From Kribbella steppae (GTDB lineage: Bacteria; Actinomycetota; Actinomycetes; Propionibacteriales; Kribbellaceae), in NCBI RefSeq assembly GCF_004342025.1, contig NZ_SLWN01000010.1, positions 1-64,000 of the forward strand: a stretch of 64,000 nt of DNA. Reading direction: 5' to 3'. The notes under the pieces are model-generated. The model searched no databases and was not told where the DNA came from. It saw only the letters and a list, made by a program, of their open reading frames with translations. Shown in pieces: positions 7,531 through 16,521 of the stretch. The position numbers and the translations under genes were made by a program. Every line of letters begins with the position of its first letter. The first letter of the stretch is position 1.

Positions 7531-8623
7531 TCACGTCCGCGTTCGCCCGATGTCCGCAGGCTACACATCGGAAGACCGCTTGGTTCTCGCGGTTGTCCGG
7601 TGCGCAATGCCCGCAGACGCTACAGGTCTGCGACGTGAACGCAGGATTGACTCTCTCGACCCGCCTCGCGGCCTTGTGCTCCAGGCGCTGGACGAGCAGT
7701 CCCCAGCCGTTGGCCAGGACGCCGCGGTTGAGGCCGGCTTTGGCACGGCGACGGTTCGGCAGGTACGCACCCGGTCGCTTCGGATCGGGCTTGGGCTTCG
7801 GCCGCCTGATCATCTGCATGATGCGCAGGTCCTCGACGCGGATCACGTCGAAGCGGCGGGCGAGGTCGGTGCTGGTTTTCTCGACCCAGTCTTTGCGGCG
7901 GTCCGCGGCGCGGGCATACAGTTTGGCGATCGCGGCCTTCACCCGTTGGCGCCGTTTAGAGTCGCGTCGGCACCGGGAAAGTCGGCGCTGCAGGTGCTTC
8001 AGCCGTGTCTGCTCACGGCCCGACAGACCAGGACAGATCAGCAGCTCACCGGTCGACAGGGCGGCGGAGACGGTGACGCCGCGGTCCACGCCGACGACCT
8101 CGCCCGTCCCTGGTGCCGGGATCGGCGTCGGGATGACAGCGAACGCAAGATGCCAGCGGCCCGCCCGGTCGCGGGTGACGCGGTACGACTTCGCGTCGGG
8201 CACGGCCCGGGACATCCGGAACCGAACCCAGCCGACCTTCGGCACGTTGATCCCAGCCCACTTCCGGTTCAACCTGACGATCCGCGTCGCCTGACCGCCG
8301 ACGATGCGGAACCCTTCGTTCAGGCCGGCCTTACGCCAGGTCGGCCGCTGGTGGGTGCCTGCGTAGAAGTTCTTGACGGCCTGGTCGAAGTCCCGAAGCG
8401 CTTGCTGCTGGACGGTCTGCGACCCGGCTCGCAGCCAGCCGAGCGCGGCTCGCGCTTCAGTCAACTGTCGGCACTGTTCGGCGAAGTTCGGCGTCGCTTC
8501 CTTGTCGTTGGTCCACATCGACCACTGCTCAAGAGTCAGATTCCACACGTACCGGGCGTGCCCGCACTGCTCCAGCAACGCAGCCTGCTGCGCGGGAGTC
8601 GGGTACATCCGGAACCGGGACAT
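7427..8623 (-). CDS. tnpB: TnpB RNA-guided nuclease (IS200/IS605 accessory protein)
   Basis: A 398-aa TnpB. The N-terminal HTH region is RMYPTPAQQAALLEQC. The RuvC-type nuclease residues are Asp180 (GVDRGV), Glu264 (RVEDL) and Asp363 (NADVNAA), all intact. The zinc ribbon has cysteines 334, 337, 353 and 356. The protein is therefore likely active as an RNA-guided DNA endonuclease that helps the element persist. I chose the ATG at 8621-8623 because it gives the normal family start; the open frame extends further upstream without a family match. A large plus-strand ORF over it is a shadow. Confidence 0.93.
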   Translation of the reverse strand: MSRFRMYPTPAQQAALLEQCGHARYVWNLTLEQWSMWTNDKEATPNFAEQCRQLTEARAALGWLRAGSQTVQQQALRDFDQAVKNFYAGTHQRPTWRKAGLNEGFRIVGGQATRIVRLNRKWAGINVPKVGWVRFRMSRAVPDAKSYRVTRDRAGRWHLAFAVIPTPIPAPGTGEVVGVDRGVTVSAALSTGELLICPGLSGREQTRLKHLQRRLSRCRRDSKRRQRVKAAIAKLYARAADRRKDWVEKTSTDLARRFDVIRVEDLRIMQMIRRPKPKPDPKRPGAYLPNRRRAKAGLNRGVLANGWGLLVQRLEHKAARRVERVNPAFTSQTCSVCGHCAPDNRENQAVFRCVACGHRANADVNAAVNIAAGRAVSARRETPVRVSPKREPQHATSA

Positions 8624-8727
8624 GGAATCGATCCAACCAGCCGGGACCGACAGTCTCCGATCCCCGAGGGGAGGCAGTCGCGGTACCTCCCCACCCCGAA
8701 CGACGGGGCTTCTCCGCGACGATTCAG

Positions 8728-9177
8728 GTGAGACCCGCCATTCGACCGGTGACCGCGGACGACCTGCCCGCTCTGGTCGCGCTGGACGAGGTGTGCTTCG
8801 GGTCGGAGGCGTGGAGTACGGTCTCGTGGGCGGCTGAGTTCGACCGGCTGTCCGAGGACCGGGTGATCCTGGTCGCGGACGAAGGTGCGATCGTCGGGTA
8901 CGTCGTACTGCTGGTGCCGCCGGTCGCGTTGGACGTGGTCGAGTTGCTGCGGATCGCGGTGGCACCGGCCGGGCGCCGGACCGGGATCGGTGGACAGTTG
9001 ATGACGGCGGCGTTGTCGAAGTGCTCCGGCCGGACGGTGTTGCTGGAAGTTGCTGCGGGCAACGAGTCGGCCGATGGTCTCTACCGGGCCTTCGGGTTCG
9101 AGGAGATCAGCCGGCGGCGCGGGTACTACGCCGGTGGCGAGGATGCGGTGATCATGCGGTGGCGGGAGACAGTGTGA
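8728..9177 (+). CDS. rimI: Ribosomal protein S18-alanine N-acetyltransferase family (RimI)
   Basis: A 149-aa GNAT protein. The acetyl-CoA binding segment is RIAVAPAGRRTGIGGQLM, and the C-terminal part NESADGLYRAFGFEE is typical of RimI. RimI acetylates the N-terminus of ribosomal protein S18; in actinobacteria it is embedded among the t6A genes. The GTG start has no clear ribosome binding site, and the end of the insertion element lies just upstream, so the original translation signal may have been displaced. Its stop overlaps the tsaD start by four bases (GTGA). Confidence 0.85.
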   Translation: MRPAIRPVTADDLPALVALDEVCFGSEAWSTVSWAAEFDRLSEDRVILVADEGAIVGYVVLLVPPVALDVVELLRIAVAPAGRRTGIGGQLMTAALSKCSGRTVLLEVAAGNESADGLYRAFGFEEISRRRGYYAGGEDAVIMRWRETV

Positions 9178-10235
9178 GTTCAAATACGGTGGAGCCCCTG
9201 ATCCTGGGGATCGAGACGTCGTGTGACGAGACCGGTGTCGGGATCGTCCGCGGGCAGACGCTGCTCGCCGACGCGATCGCGTCCAGCGTCGAGGAGCATG
9301 CCCGGTTCGGCGGCGTCGTACCGGAGGTCGCCAGTCGCGCGCACCTGGAGGCGATGGTCCCGACGATCCGGCGCGCGTGCGAGACCGCGGGGATCAAGCC
9401 GACCGACGTCGATGCGGTCGCGGTCACCAGCGGGCCCGGCCTGGCCGGCGCGCTGCTGGTCGGTGTCGCCGCGGCCAAGGGACTCGCGCTGTCGCTCGAA
9501 AAGCCTCTGTACGGCGTGAACCACCTCGCGGCCCATGTCGCCGTCGACACGTTGGAGCACGGCGATCTGCCGAAGGGCTGTGTCGCGATGCTGGTGTCGG
9601 GCGGGCACTCGTCGCTGCTCGCGGTCGAGGACATCACCGAGGGCGTGCAGCCGATGGGGAGCACCATCGACGACGCCGCGGGGGAGGCGTTCGACAAGGT
9701 CGCGCGGGTGCTGGGGCTGCCGTTCCCGGGTGGTCCATATGTCGACAAAGCGGCGCGGGACGGTGGTGACCGGCTCTACGTGAAGTTCCCGCGCGGGCTG
9801 ACCTCGCAGCGGGATCTCGAGCGGCACCGGTTCGACTTCTCCTTCTCCGGTCTGAAGACGGCCGTGGCCCGATGGGTCGAGGCGAAGCGTCGCGACGGGG
9901 AGGACGTGCCGGTGAACCATGTCGCCGCGGCCTTCCAGGAAGCGGTGTGCGACGTGCTCACGCGCAAGGCGATCGACGCGTGCAAGGACCGTGGCTTCGA
10001 GCACCTGCTGATCGGTGGCGGGGTCGCGGCGAACTCACGGCTGCGCGCGATGGCCGAAGAGCGGTGCACTGCGGCCGGCATCGCCGTACGCGTGCCGCGG
10101 CCCGGATTGTGCACCGACAACGGTGCGATGGTGGCGGCGCTCGGATCGGAACTGGTCCGGGCCGGGAAGGCGCCGTCGCCGTTGGGATTGCCGGCGGACT
10201 CGTCGATGCCGATCACGGAGGTGCTGAACAAGTGA
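9174..10235 (+). CDS. tsaD: tRNA threonylcarbamoyladenosine transferase TsaD
   Basis: A 353-aa ASKHA-fold enzyme that transfers the threonylcarbamoyl group to adenosine 37 of tRNAs reading ANN codons. The start GIETSCDETGVG, the metal-site region VNHLAAHVA and the glycine-rich VSGGHSSLL are characteristic. The C-terminal part reads PRPGLCTDNGAMVA, as in the family. It works with TsaB and TsaE encoded just upstream. GTG 9174 is chosen because it overlaps the rimI stop and gives the standard N-terminus; the longer open frame upstream lies inside rimI. Confidence 0.96.
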   Translation: MSSNTVEPLILGIETSCDETGVGIVRGQTLLADAIASSVEEHARFGGVVPEVASRAHLEAMVPTIRRACETAGIKPTDVDAVAVTSGPGLAGALLVGVAAAKGLALSLEKPLYGVNHLAAHVAVDTLEHGDLPKGCVAMLVSGGHSSLLAVEDITEGVQPMGSTIDDAAGEAFDKVARVLGLPFPGGPYVDKAARDGGDRLYVKFPRGLTSQRDLERHRFDFSFSGLKTAVARWVEAKRRDGEDVPVNHVAAAFQEAVCDVLTRKAIDACKDRGFEHLLIGGGVAANSRLRAMAEERCTAAGIAVRVPRPGLCTDNGAMVAALGSELVRAGKAPSPLGLPADSSMPITEVLNK

Positions 10236-10681
10236 GGTGGACGGGGCCGGACGGCTTCGAGGCCGACGACTCGGTCGAGCGCATCGATGTCGATGTGGTG
10301 CACGGCTTCCTCAGTACGTCGTACTGGGCGACCGGGATTCCGCGGGAGATCGTGGCGCGGTCGATCGAGGGCAGTCTGAATCTGGGTGTGTATGCCTCGG
10401 ATGGCTCGATGGTCGCGTTCGCGCGGGTGGTGACGGACCGGGCGACGTTCGCGTGGCTCGCGGACGTGTTCGTGGTGGAAGGGCGCCGGGGTCACGGGCT
10501 CGGTCGGTTTGTCGTGTCCACACTGCTGGATCATCCGGAGCTGAAGGGTGTCCGCCGCTTCATGCTGGCGACCGCGGATGCGCACGAGCTTTACCGCAGC
10601 TACGGCTTCAGCGAGCTGGCGGACCCGAGCCGGATGATGGTCATTCGCAGGGACGCAGCCGAGCTCTACGGCGCGAGCTAG
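10232..10681 (+). CDS. GNAT family N-acetyltransferase
   Basis: A 149-aa acetyltransferase. The acetyl-CoA segment is ADVFVVEGRRGHGLGRFVV, and LATADAHELYRSYGF is the usual C-terminal helix. The N-terminal half (YWATGIPREIVARSI) is of the small arylamine or amino-acid acetyltransferase type found in many bacteria. The substrate is unknown. It overlaps the tsaD stop by GTGA and ends the operon. Confidence 0.82.
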   Translation: MRWTGPDGFEADDSVERIDVDVVHGFLSTSYWATGIPREIVARSIEGSLNLGVYASDGSMVAFARVVTDRATFAWLADVFVVEGRRGHGLGRFVVSTLLDHPELKGVRRFMLATADAHELYRSYGFSELADPSRMMVIRRDAAELYGAS

Positions 10682-10748
10682 CTGCAGCGGCGGGACTACG
10701 GTGCAGCGGGGGACTGCGCTGCAGCGCGGGGAAGGGCGCGGCAGCGGG
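10682..10748 (+). repeat. Degenerate tandem repeat with TGCAGCGSGG core
   Basis: About four imperfect copies of an 18-20 base unit, each starting near CTGCAGCG or GGCAGCGG. Further on, CCAGGTGAACGG occurs twice (10781-10792 and 10831-10842). No gene is visible between the GNAT stop and 11018. Confidence 0.5.
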
Positions 10749-10865
10749 CAGAGACCTGGGGCTGATGCGCCGCTTGCTCCCCAGGTGAACGGCCAGCGGC
10801 TAACCGGTTCTGCACCGCACCCTGCCCCAGCCAGGTGAACGGGCGACTTCGGCCGGGTGACGGTC

Positions 10866-10900
10866 AGTCGACGTACGGCTCCTCAGCCCGTACGTCGACT
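10866..10900. terminator. Bidirectional hairpin between convergent genes
   Basis: A perfect 13-bp stem AGTCGACGTACGG with its complement and a nine-base loop. It lies between the plus-strand t6A operon and the minus-strand methyltransferase gene. Confidence 0.65.
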
Positions 10901-10982
10901 TAGTGGCGGGCCCTCGGGAGAGTGCAGCAGCGGACGCAGCACCTCGCCCACCGGCAAGTCTCCCGAAGACCCGCACGCAAGA

Positions 10983-10998
10983 TCGATCATATGTTCGA
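10983..10998. promoter_or_regulatory. LexA/SOS-box-like palindrome without an obvious target gene
   Basis: TCGATCATATGTTCGA differs by one base from the actinobacterial SOS box TCGAAC-N4-GTTCGA. It lies between two convergent gene ends. The same CATATGTTCGACTGT core recurs in front of the radical SAM gene at 42805. Confidence 0.35.
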
Positions 10999-11017
10999 CT
11001 GTACTCACAATGCAAGT

Positions 11018-12172
11018 TCACCCGGAGACTCGGCGGCACGAGTACGCGACGGCGTCCCGGCCGATTCGCGTGATGATCAGCGTGGCGCTCGCGGAGCCCT
11101 TCGGGGTGAGCTTCTTCCGGAGCTGGGCCGGATCCAGGTCGACTCCACGCTTCTTGATCTCGAGTGTGCCGATGCCGTGAGTGCGCACCCAGGAGCGCAG
11201 CGCCTTCTCCTTGTACGGCAGCTCCTCCACGACCTCGTACGCCGAGGCGAGGGGAGTCGGCACCAGCTTCGCTGCAGTGACATACGCAATCCGCGGATCC
11301 AGCAACCACCCATCGACTGCAGCAGCGACCGCAGTCACCAGACCGGCCCGCACCACGGCACCGTCAGGCTCGTAGATGTACTGACCCACCGGACCACTCT
11401 CAGCCTCCGGTGCCTCAGTCACCGAAGCGCCACTGGGTAGAAGGGTCGCCCGCCGCGCAGTACCGGCGTACAAGCGCCCAGACCACAGCGCGGCCTCCTT
11501 CACCTCACCGGCATCGCTGATCCACTCCGCCTCCACGCCATCCGGTACGGCGTCGTGCGGGATGCCCGGCGCGACCTTCACACACGCCGTGCGGCTCAGG
11601 AGCTCGGTGACGAAGGTCCACGGTGGTGAGTAGGCGTTGTGGTCGAACACGCGCCGGCCATCCGCCCGACGCGCCGGGTCCGCGAACACCACGTCGTACG
11701 GCGCGAGGTCGAACGACTCGGCGTCGCCGACGACGACCTCGCCGGGCAGGCCTAGTGCGGACAGGTTGGCGCGGGCCGCGGCGGCGGTGGCTGGATCGCG
11801 TTCGACGCCGGTGACTCGCAGGCCGGCGCGTGCAGCGCCGATGAGGTCGCCGCCGATGCCACAGCCCAGGTCGACCACGCTGCTACCTGGCAGCGTTGCT
11901 GCAATGCGCTGAGCCCGGTGAGAGCCCACAGTGCTTCGTGTCGCTTGTTCCAGGCCGTCTGGAGTGAAGAACATCCGGGCTGCGTCCGGACCGAACTTGG
12001 CAACGGCTCGGTGGCGTAGTGAGGCCTGGGTGACCGCAGTCGTCACGAGTGCGGCGTCGTACTGGCGGCGAAGCTTCTCGACCAGTTGGAGCTCCTGGCC
12101 GGGCTGGTAGCTCGCACAGGCGTCAGCGAGGAGTTCGGCGCCGGGTCCGTCCAGCAAGCCGGTGACTGTCAC
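11018..12172 (-). CDS. Class I SAM-dependent methyltransferase with THUMP-like C-terminus
   Basis: A 384-aa protein. The SAM-binding motif I is VVDLGCGIGGDL near residue 97, and FADPARR is the catalytic-loop region. A basic THUMP-like domain (KKRGVDLDPAQLRKKL) near the end suggests RNA binding. The family is widely annotated in actinobacteria as a THUMP-like methyltransferase; its substrate is not known to me, though a structured RNA is the natural guess. The GTG start lies six bases after a TAAAGT -10 box (12179-12184), a leaderless arrangement. Confidence 0.85.
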   Translation of the reverse strand: MTVTGLLDGPGAELLADACASYQPGQELQLVEKLRRQYDAALVTTAVTQASLRHRAVAKFGPDAARMFFTPDGLEQATRSTVGSHRAQRIAATLPGSSVVDLGCGIGGDLIGAARAGLRVTGVERDPATAAAARANLSALGLPGEVVVGDAESFDLAPYDVVFADPARRADGRRVFDHNAYSPPWTFVTELLSRTACVKVAPGIPHDAVPDGVEAEWISDAGEVKEAALWSGRLYAGTARRATLLPSGASVTEAPEAESGPVGQYIYEPDGAVVRAGLVTAVAAAVDGWLLDPRIAYVTAAKLVPTPLASAYEVVEELPYKEKALRSWVRTHGIGTLEIKKRGVDLDPAQLRKKLTPKGSASATLIITRIGRDAVAYSCRRVSG

Positions 12173-12178
12173 CCCGCC

Positions 12179-12184
12179 ACTTTA
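12179..12184 (-). promoter_or_regulatory. Leaderless-type -10 box of the THUMP-like methyltransferase gene
   Basis: TAAAGT on the minus strand, then six bases and GTG. It overlaps the 3' end of the upstream peptidoglycan-binding gene. No -35 match is clear. Confidence 0.4.
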
Positions 12185-12775
12185 GAGGGGGCTAGAGCAG
12201 CCCTTGCTCCAGCTGCGGGTGGCCATCGAGTAGAGGCGCCAGTTCATGGCCGAGCGGGTCTTGGGGCCGTAGATGCCGTCCGCGACGAGCTTGTGCCTGC
12301 GCTGAACCGTCTTGACCACCGCACGCGTGTTGCTGCCGTAGACGCCATCGACTGCCAGCTTGGTGCCGTAGCAGAAGTTGAGGTTGCGCTGCAGGATGCG
12401 GATGGCCGTGTCCGGGTCGCCGAACACCGTGGAGCCGCGGTGTGGGTCGTCGCCGTACATGAGGTTGCAGTAGGTGCTCGCACTGCCGTAGACGGACGGC
12501 ATCGGGATGCCCCAGCTGCGGTTGACCGGGACCAGCATGGCTGATCGGCACTGCGGCAGCGCGGCCGCGGCGGCGGCCGTCCGGGCGCTGTTGGTGTCCG
12601 CGGCCGGCGCTGCCTGCGGGGGCGCTGCGGCCGGTGCGTCCATGCTGGGGCTGGCGGCAGGCTGGTCCTTCGAGGCGCCGGCGGCGACCGCTCCTACTGC
12701 GAGCGCGCCGGCTGCGGCGAGGACCGCGACAGTGCGGCCGGACAGTTTGGGCAGAGAGGGAAAACTGAGGGCCAT
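12182..12775 (-). CDS. Secreted peptidoglycan-binding domain protein
   Basis: A 197-aa exported protein. Residues 1-40 contain a basic start and a hydrophobic Ala-rich helix (signal peptide or membrane anchor). A Pro/Ala-rich linker follows. The C-terminal part has a peptidoglycan-binding type 1 repeat (VDGVYGSNTRAVVKTVQ and ADGIYGPKTRSAM). Several paired cysteines suggest disulfides. It probably binds cell wall; there is no catalytic domain. ATG 12773-12775 is chosen for its GAGGAGA ribosome binding site over a longer frame starting at 12841. Confidence 0.78.
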   Translation of the reverse strand: MALSFPSLPKLSGRTVAVLAAAGALAVGAVAAGASKDQPAASPSMDAPAAAPPQAAPAADTNSARTAAAAAALPQCRSAMLVPVNRSWGIPMPSVYGSASTYCNLMYGDDPHRGSTVFGDPDTAIRILQRNLNFCYGTKLAVDGVYGSNTRAVVKTVQRRHKLVADGIYGPKTRSAMNWRLYSMATRSWSKGCSSPL

Positions 12776-12913
12776 GGTCTCTCCTCGGACCCAGGTCCCG
12801 AGGGCAGCCGGGACGCCGTACAGAGAACGGTCGCACGGCACCCCCGGTTAGGCCCAGCGTTTGACCACAATCCGTACTCGGATGGTCACAGCTGTATTCC
12901 GGCCGGCCGAGAT

Positions 12914-12940
12914 CTAGCACTCGAGTTGACCGAGTGCTAA
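12914..12940. promoter_or_regulatory. CIRCE element (HrcA operator) of groES-groEL1
   Basis: CTAGCACTC, nine bases, GAGTGCTAA. It matches the CIRCE consensus at 17 of 18 positions. HrcA binding here would repress the operon until heat shock. Confidence 0.95.
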
Positions 12941-12954
12941 TCGCGGCCTAGATT
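12926..12954 (+). promoter_or_regulatory. groES-groEL1 promoter
   Basis: TTGACC at 12926-12931, a 17-base spacer and TAGATT at 12949-12954. The -35 box begins inside the CIRCE spacer, so HrcA would block RNA polymerase directly. Confidence 0.8.
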
Positions 12955-12960
12955 CGGTCT

Positions 12961-12985
12961 TGGCACTCTCCGGTGGAGGGTGCCA
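12961..12985 (+). other. Hairpin in the groES 5' leader
   Basis: An 11-bp stem starting TGGCACTCTCC with a three-base loop and one G-T pair. It lies just downstream of the predicted transcription start. It could stabilise or regulate the mRNA. Confidence 0.5.
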
Positions 12986-13071
12986 GCGGTCCGGCCTCTG
13001 ACCCCCGCGACGGCAGGGGAGCGCGACCACTCTGAACCACAGACAAGCGAATCGACCGTGGAGGTCAGCAA

Positions 13072-13368
13072 GTGTCGGTCACGATCAAGCCGCTCGAGGA
13101 CCGTGTCCTCGTCGCGCCGCTCGAAGCCGAGCAGACCACGAAGTCCGGCCTGGTGATCCCGGACACCGCCAAGGAGAAGCCGCAGGAGGGCGAGATCCTC
13201 GCTGTCGGTCCGGGCCGGATCGACGACAACGGCAACCGCGTCCCGCTGGACGTCGCCGTTGGTGACAAGGTCATCTACTCCAAGTACGGCGGCACCGAGG
13301 TCAAGTACGACGGCCAGGACTACCTGATCCTGGGCGCCCGCGACATCCTCGCAGTCGTCAACAAGTGA
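13072..13368 (+). CDS. groES: Co-chaperonin GroES
   Basis: A 98-aa GroES, the lid of the chaperonin folding cage. It shows the usual start VTIKPLEDRVLVAP, the mobile loop region TTKSGLVIPD and the C-terminal YLILGARDILAVV. Length is standard. The GTG start has a GGAGGT site. groEL1 follows 134 bases later and shares the CIRCE-regulated promoter. As this is the only groES in the window, it presumably serves both GroEL1 and GroEL2. Confidence 0.98.
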   Translation: MSVTIKPLEDRVLVAPLEAEQTTKSGLVIPDTAKEKPQEGEILAVGPGRIDDNGNRVPLDVAVGDKVIYSKYGGTEVKYDGQDYLILGARDILAVVNK

Positions 13369-13502
13369 CGACCGCCCGCTGTTCCTGACTGACACCGCCC
13401 TGGTGCCGACCACCGGCGCCGGGGCGGAGTCGGTCCGGTGCAGTGTGGCTCGGACCTGCTTGGCGCAACGAGAAGAGAATTCAGAGAGGGACTGGTTTTT
13501 CC

Positions 13503-15122
<1,620 letters not shown>

Positions 15123-15145
15123 TCCTCAGGTCACACGCAACACCC

Positions 15146-15184
15146 GAACCGCCCGGCTGGTCCCTCGGACCGGCCGGGCGGTTC
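15146..15184 (+). terminator. Terminator after groEL1
   Basis: Interrupted stem: GAACCGCCCGGC pairs with GCCGGGCGGTTC, and the inner GGTCC pairs with GGACC around a CTC loop. Confidence 0.75.
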
Positions 15185-15250
15185 ACTGTGTGTGGCCGGC
15201 GAGGCCCTCGTGAACCGGTCGAAGTGGCAACCGAAGCCTGAGGTCACCGG

Positions 15251-15721
15251 GTGTGCTTGGGTTGCGGTGTGATTCGGGAGCGGAGCAAGGACGACCTGGA
15301 GAGCTGTGTCGGCTTTCTGCGGGACGTGCATGAGCTGGCTGGATATCCGTTGAACTGGCCGGCGGATGCGCGGGCGTGGCTGACGCCGCCGGGGCTGCTC
15401 GGCGCGTGGGTGATCACGACTGAGGACGGCCGGGTCGCCGGGCACGTCGCTCTGACTGCCGGCTCGGACGGCAGCGCGCTTGTCGAGCGGTTGTTCGTGG
15501 ATCCGAAGGCAACCGGCGGTGGCCTTGGGCGGCAGCTTCTCGACCATGCCGTGCTGATGGGCTCGGAGTTGGGGCGACGGGTCTGCCTGGAAGTGGCCGA
15601 CAACTGTCATGCTGCGATCGGGCTCTATCGGCGGGCGGGGTGGCGGGAGATCGGTCGGACACCGATCGACTGGGGTGCCGACCAGGCCTCCGCCGTACTC
15701 CACTTCGAGCCCTCGTCCTGA
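15251..15721 (+). CDS. GNAT family N-acetyltransferase
   Basis: A 156-aa acetyltransferase. The acetyl-CoA motif is VERLFVDPKATGGGLGRQLL, and CHAAIGLYRRAGWREIG is the typical C-terminal segment. The substrate is unknown. The GTG at 15251 has a GAGGT site six bases upstream. A second GTG at 15269 would give a start closer to the domain edge. It occupies the place between groEL1 and sigD where a whiB gene lies in mycobacteria. Confidence 0.8.
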   Translation: MCLGCGVIRERSKDDLESCVGFLRDVHELAGYPLNWPADARAWLTPPGLLGAWVITTEDGRVAGHVALTAGSDGSALVERLFVDPKATGGGLGRQLLDHAVLMGSELGRRVCLEVADNCHAAIGLYRRAGWREIGRTPIDWGADQASAVLHFEPSS

Positions 15722-15900
15722 CGAACTGGGGCTGCGTCGCGCCACGATCTACCGGCAGATCGCCCGGCCCGGTGGCCGTACGGGCGGGTAGTGACAGATT
15801 GTGATGGAAAACCCTGCGTGATTACGAATTGCCACTAGGCAGGAGAAGGTGAGCGTCGTACCATCTTTCAGGCTGACCGGTCCAACACGAGGGGGCGAGG

Positions 15901-16521
15901 GTGACCGAGGTCCAAGCACCGCACACCCACGACCGGGTCGAGCTCAGGGATCTTGCCGCGCTTGCGAGCGAAGGCGACCGGACAGCTCTTAATGACCTGC
16001 TCACCAGGGTGCGCGCCGTTGCCCACCGCTACGTGCGGTCCAGGCTCTGGACGTATCCCGGCGGCGCCGACATGGTCGACGACGTCGCTCAGGAGGTATG
16101 TGTCGCGGTGTTCGGCGCACTCAGCCGATACCGTGATGAGGGAAGGCCTTTCGAGGCTTTCGTCTACGGCATCGCGGCCCGCAAGGTCGCCGATGCCCAG
16201 CGTGCGTTCGCGGTGGCCGACGTCTCGACGCCGGACCTGCCGGACGGCGCGGACGAGTCACCGACGCCGGAGGAGCACGCGGTCCGGCATTCAGAGGTCC
16301 AGCACATCATGGACCTGCTGGACAAGTTGCCGGAGAAGTTGCGGGAGATCCTCCGGCTCCGGGTGGTAGCGGGGATGTCAGCCGAGGAGACCGGCCGGGC
16401 ACTGGGGATGACACCGGGGGCGGTGAGGGTCGCACAACATCGGGCGTTGAACACGCTCAGGGGGTTTGTGGGGCATGAGGCACAGCTGGAACGAGGAGCA
16501 GGGGAGGGGCATCATGGCTGA
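15901..16521 (+). CDS. sigD: ECF sigma factor, SigD type
   Basis: A 206-aa alternative sigma factor. Region 2 (VDDVAQEVCVAVFGALSRY) binds the -10 element and core RNA polymerase. Region 4 contains the helix-turn-helix SAEETGRALGMTPGAVRVAQHRALNTLR for -35 recognition. Between them is an acidic linker. The gene order groEL1, sigD, anti-sigma, guaB is that of mycobacterial sigD. The GTG start follows GAGGGGGCGAGG. It overlaps the anti-sigma gene by eight bases, which fits stoichiometric co-expression. Confidence 0.88.
   Translation: MTEVQAPHTHDRVELRDLAALASEGDRTALNDLLTRVRAVAHRYVRSRLWTYPGGADMVDDVAQEVCVAVFGALSRYRDEGRPFEAFVYGIAARKVADAQRAFAVADVSTPDLPDGADESPTPEEHAVRHSEVQHIMDLLDKLPEKLREILRLRVVAGMSAEETGRALGMTPGAVRVAQHRALNTLRGFVGHEAQLERGAGEGHHG

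Larger units (their letters stand above)
7386..8720 (-). mobile_element. TnpB-only IS200/IS605-family element (IS1341-like) between tsaB and rimI
   Basis: A tnpB gene flanked by subterminal hairpins and no tnpA. The end downstream of tnpB has a hairpin at 7396-7416 (CCCCGCC, six-base loop, GG then CGGGG) and finishes in TCAA on the minus strand, as IS200/IS605 right ends do. The other end has a CCCCG/CGGGG hairpin at 8694-8708. There are no terminal inverted repeats or target duplications, as expected for this family. The exact upstream boundary (8709-8727) is not determined. Without TnpA it would need a transposase supplied in trans. Confidence 0.8.

Noticed and set aside
7442..8731. 429-codon plus-strand ORF
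   Set aside because: Antisense of tnpB, whose catalytic residues and zinc cysteines are clear.
10857..11180. Plus-strand ORF downstream of the orphan SOS box
   Set aside because: Mostly antisense to the methyltransferase gene, with no start signal and no recognisable domain.
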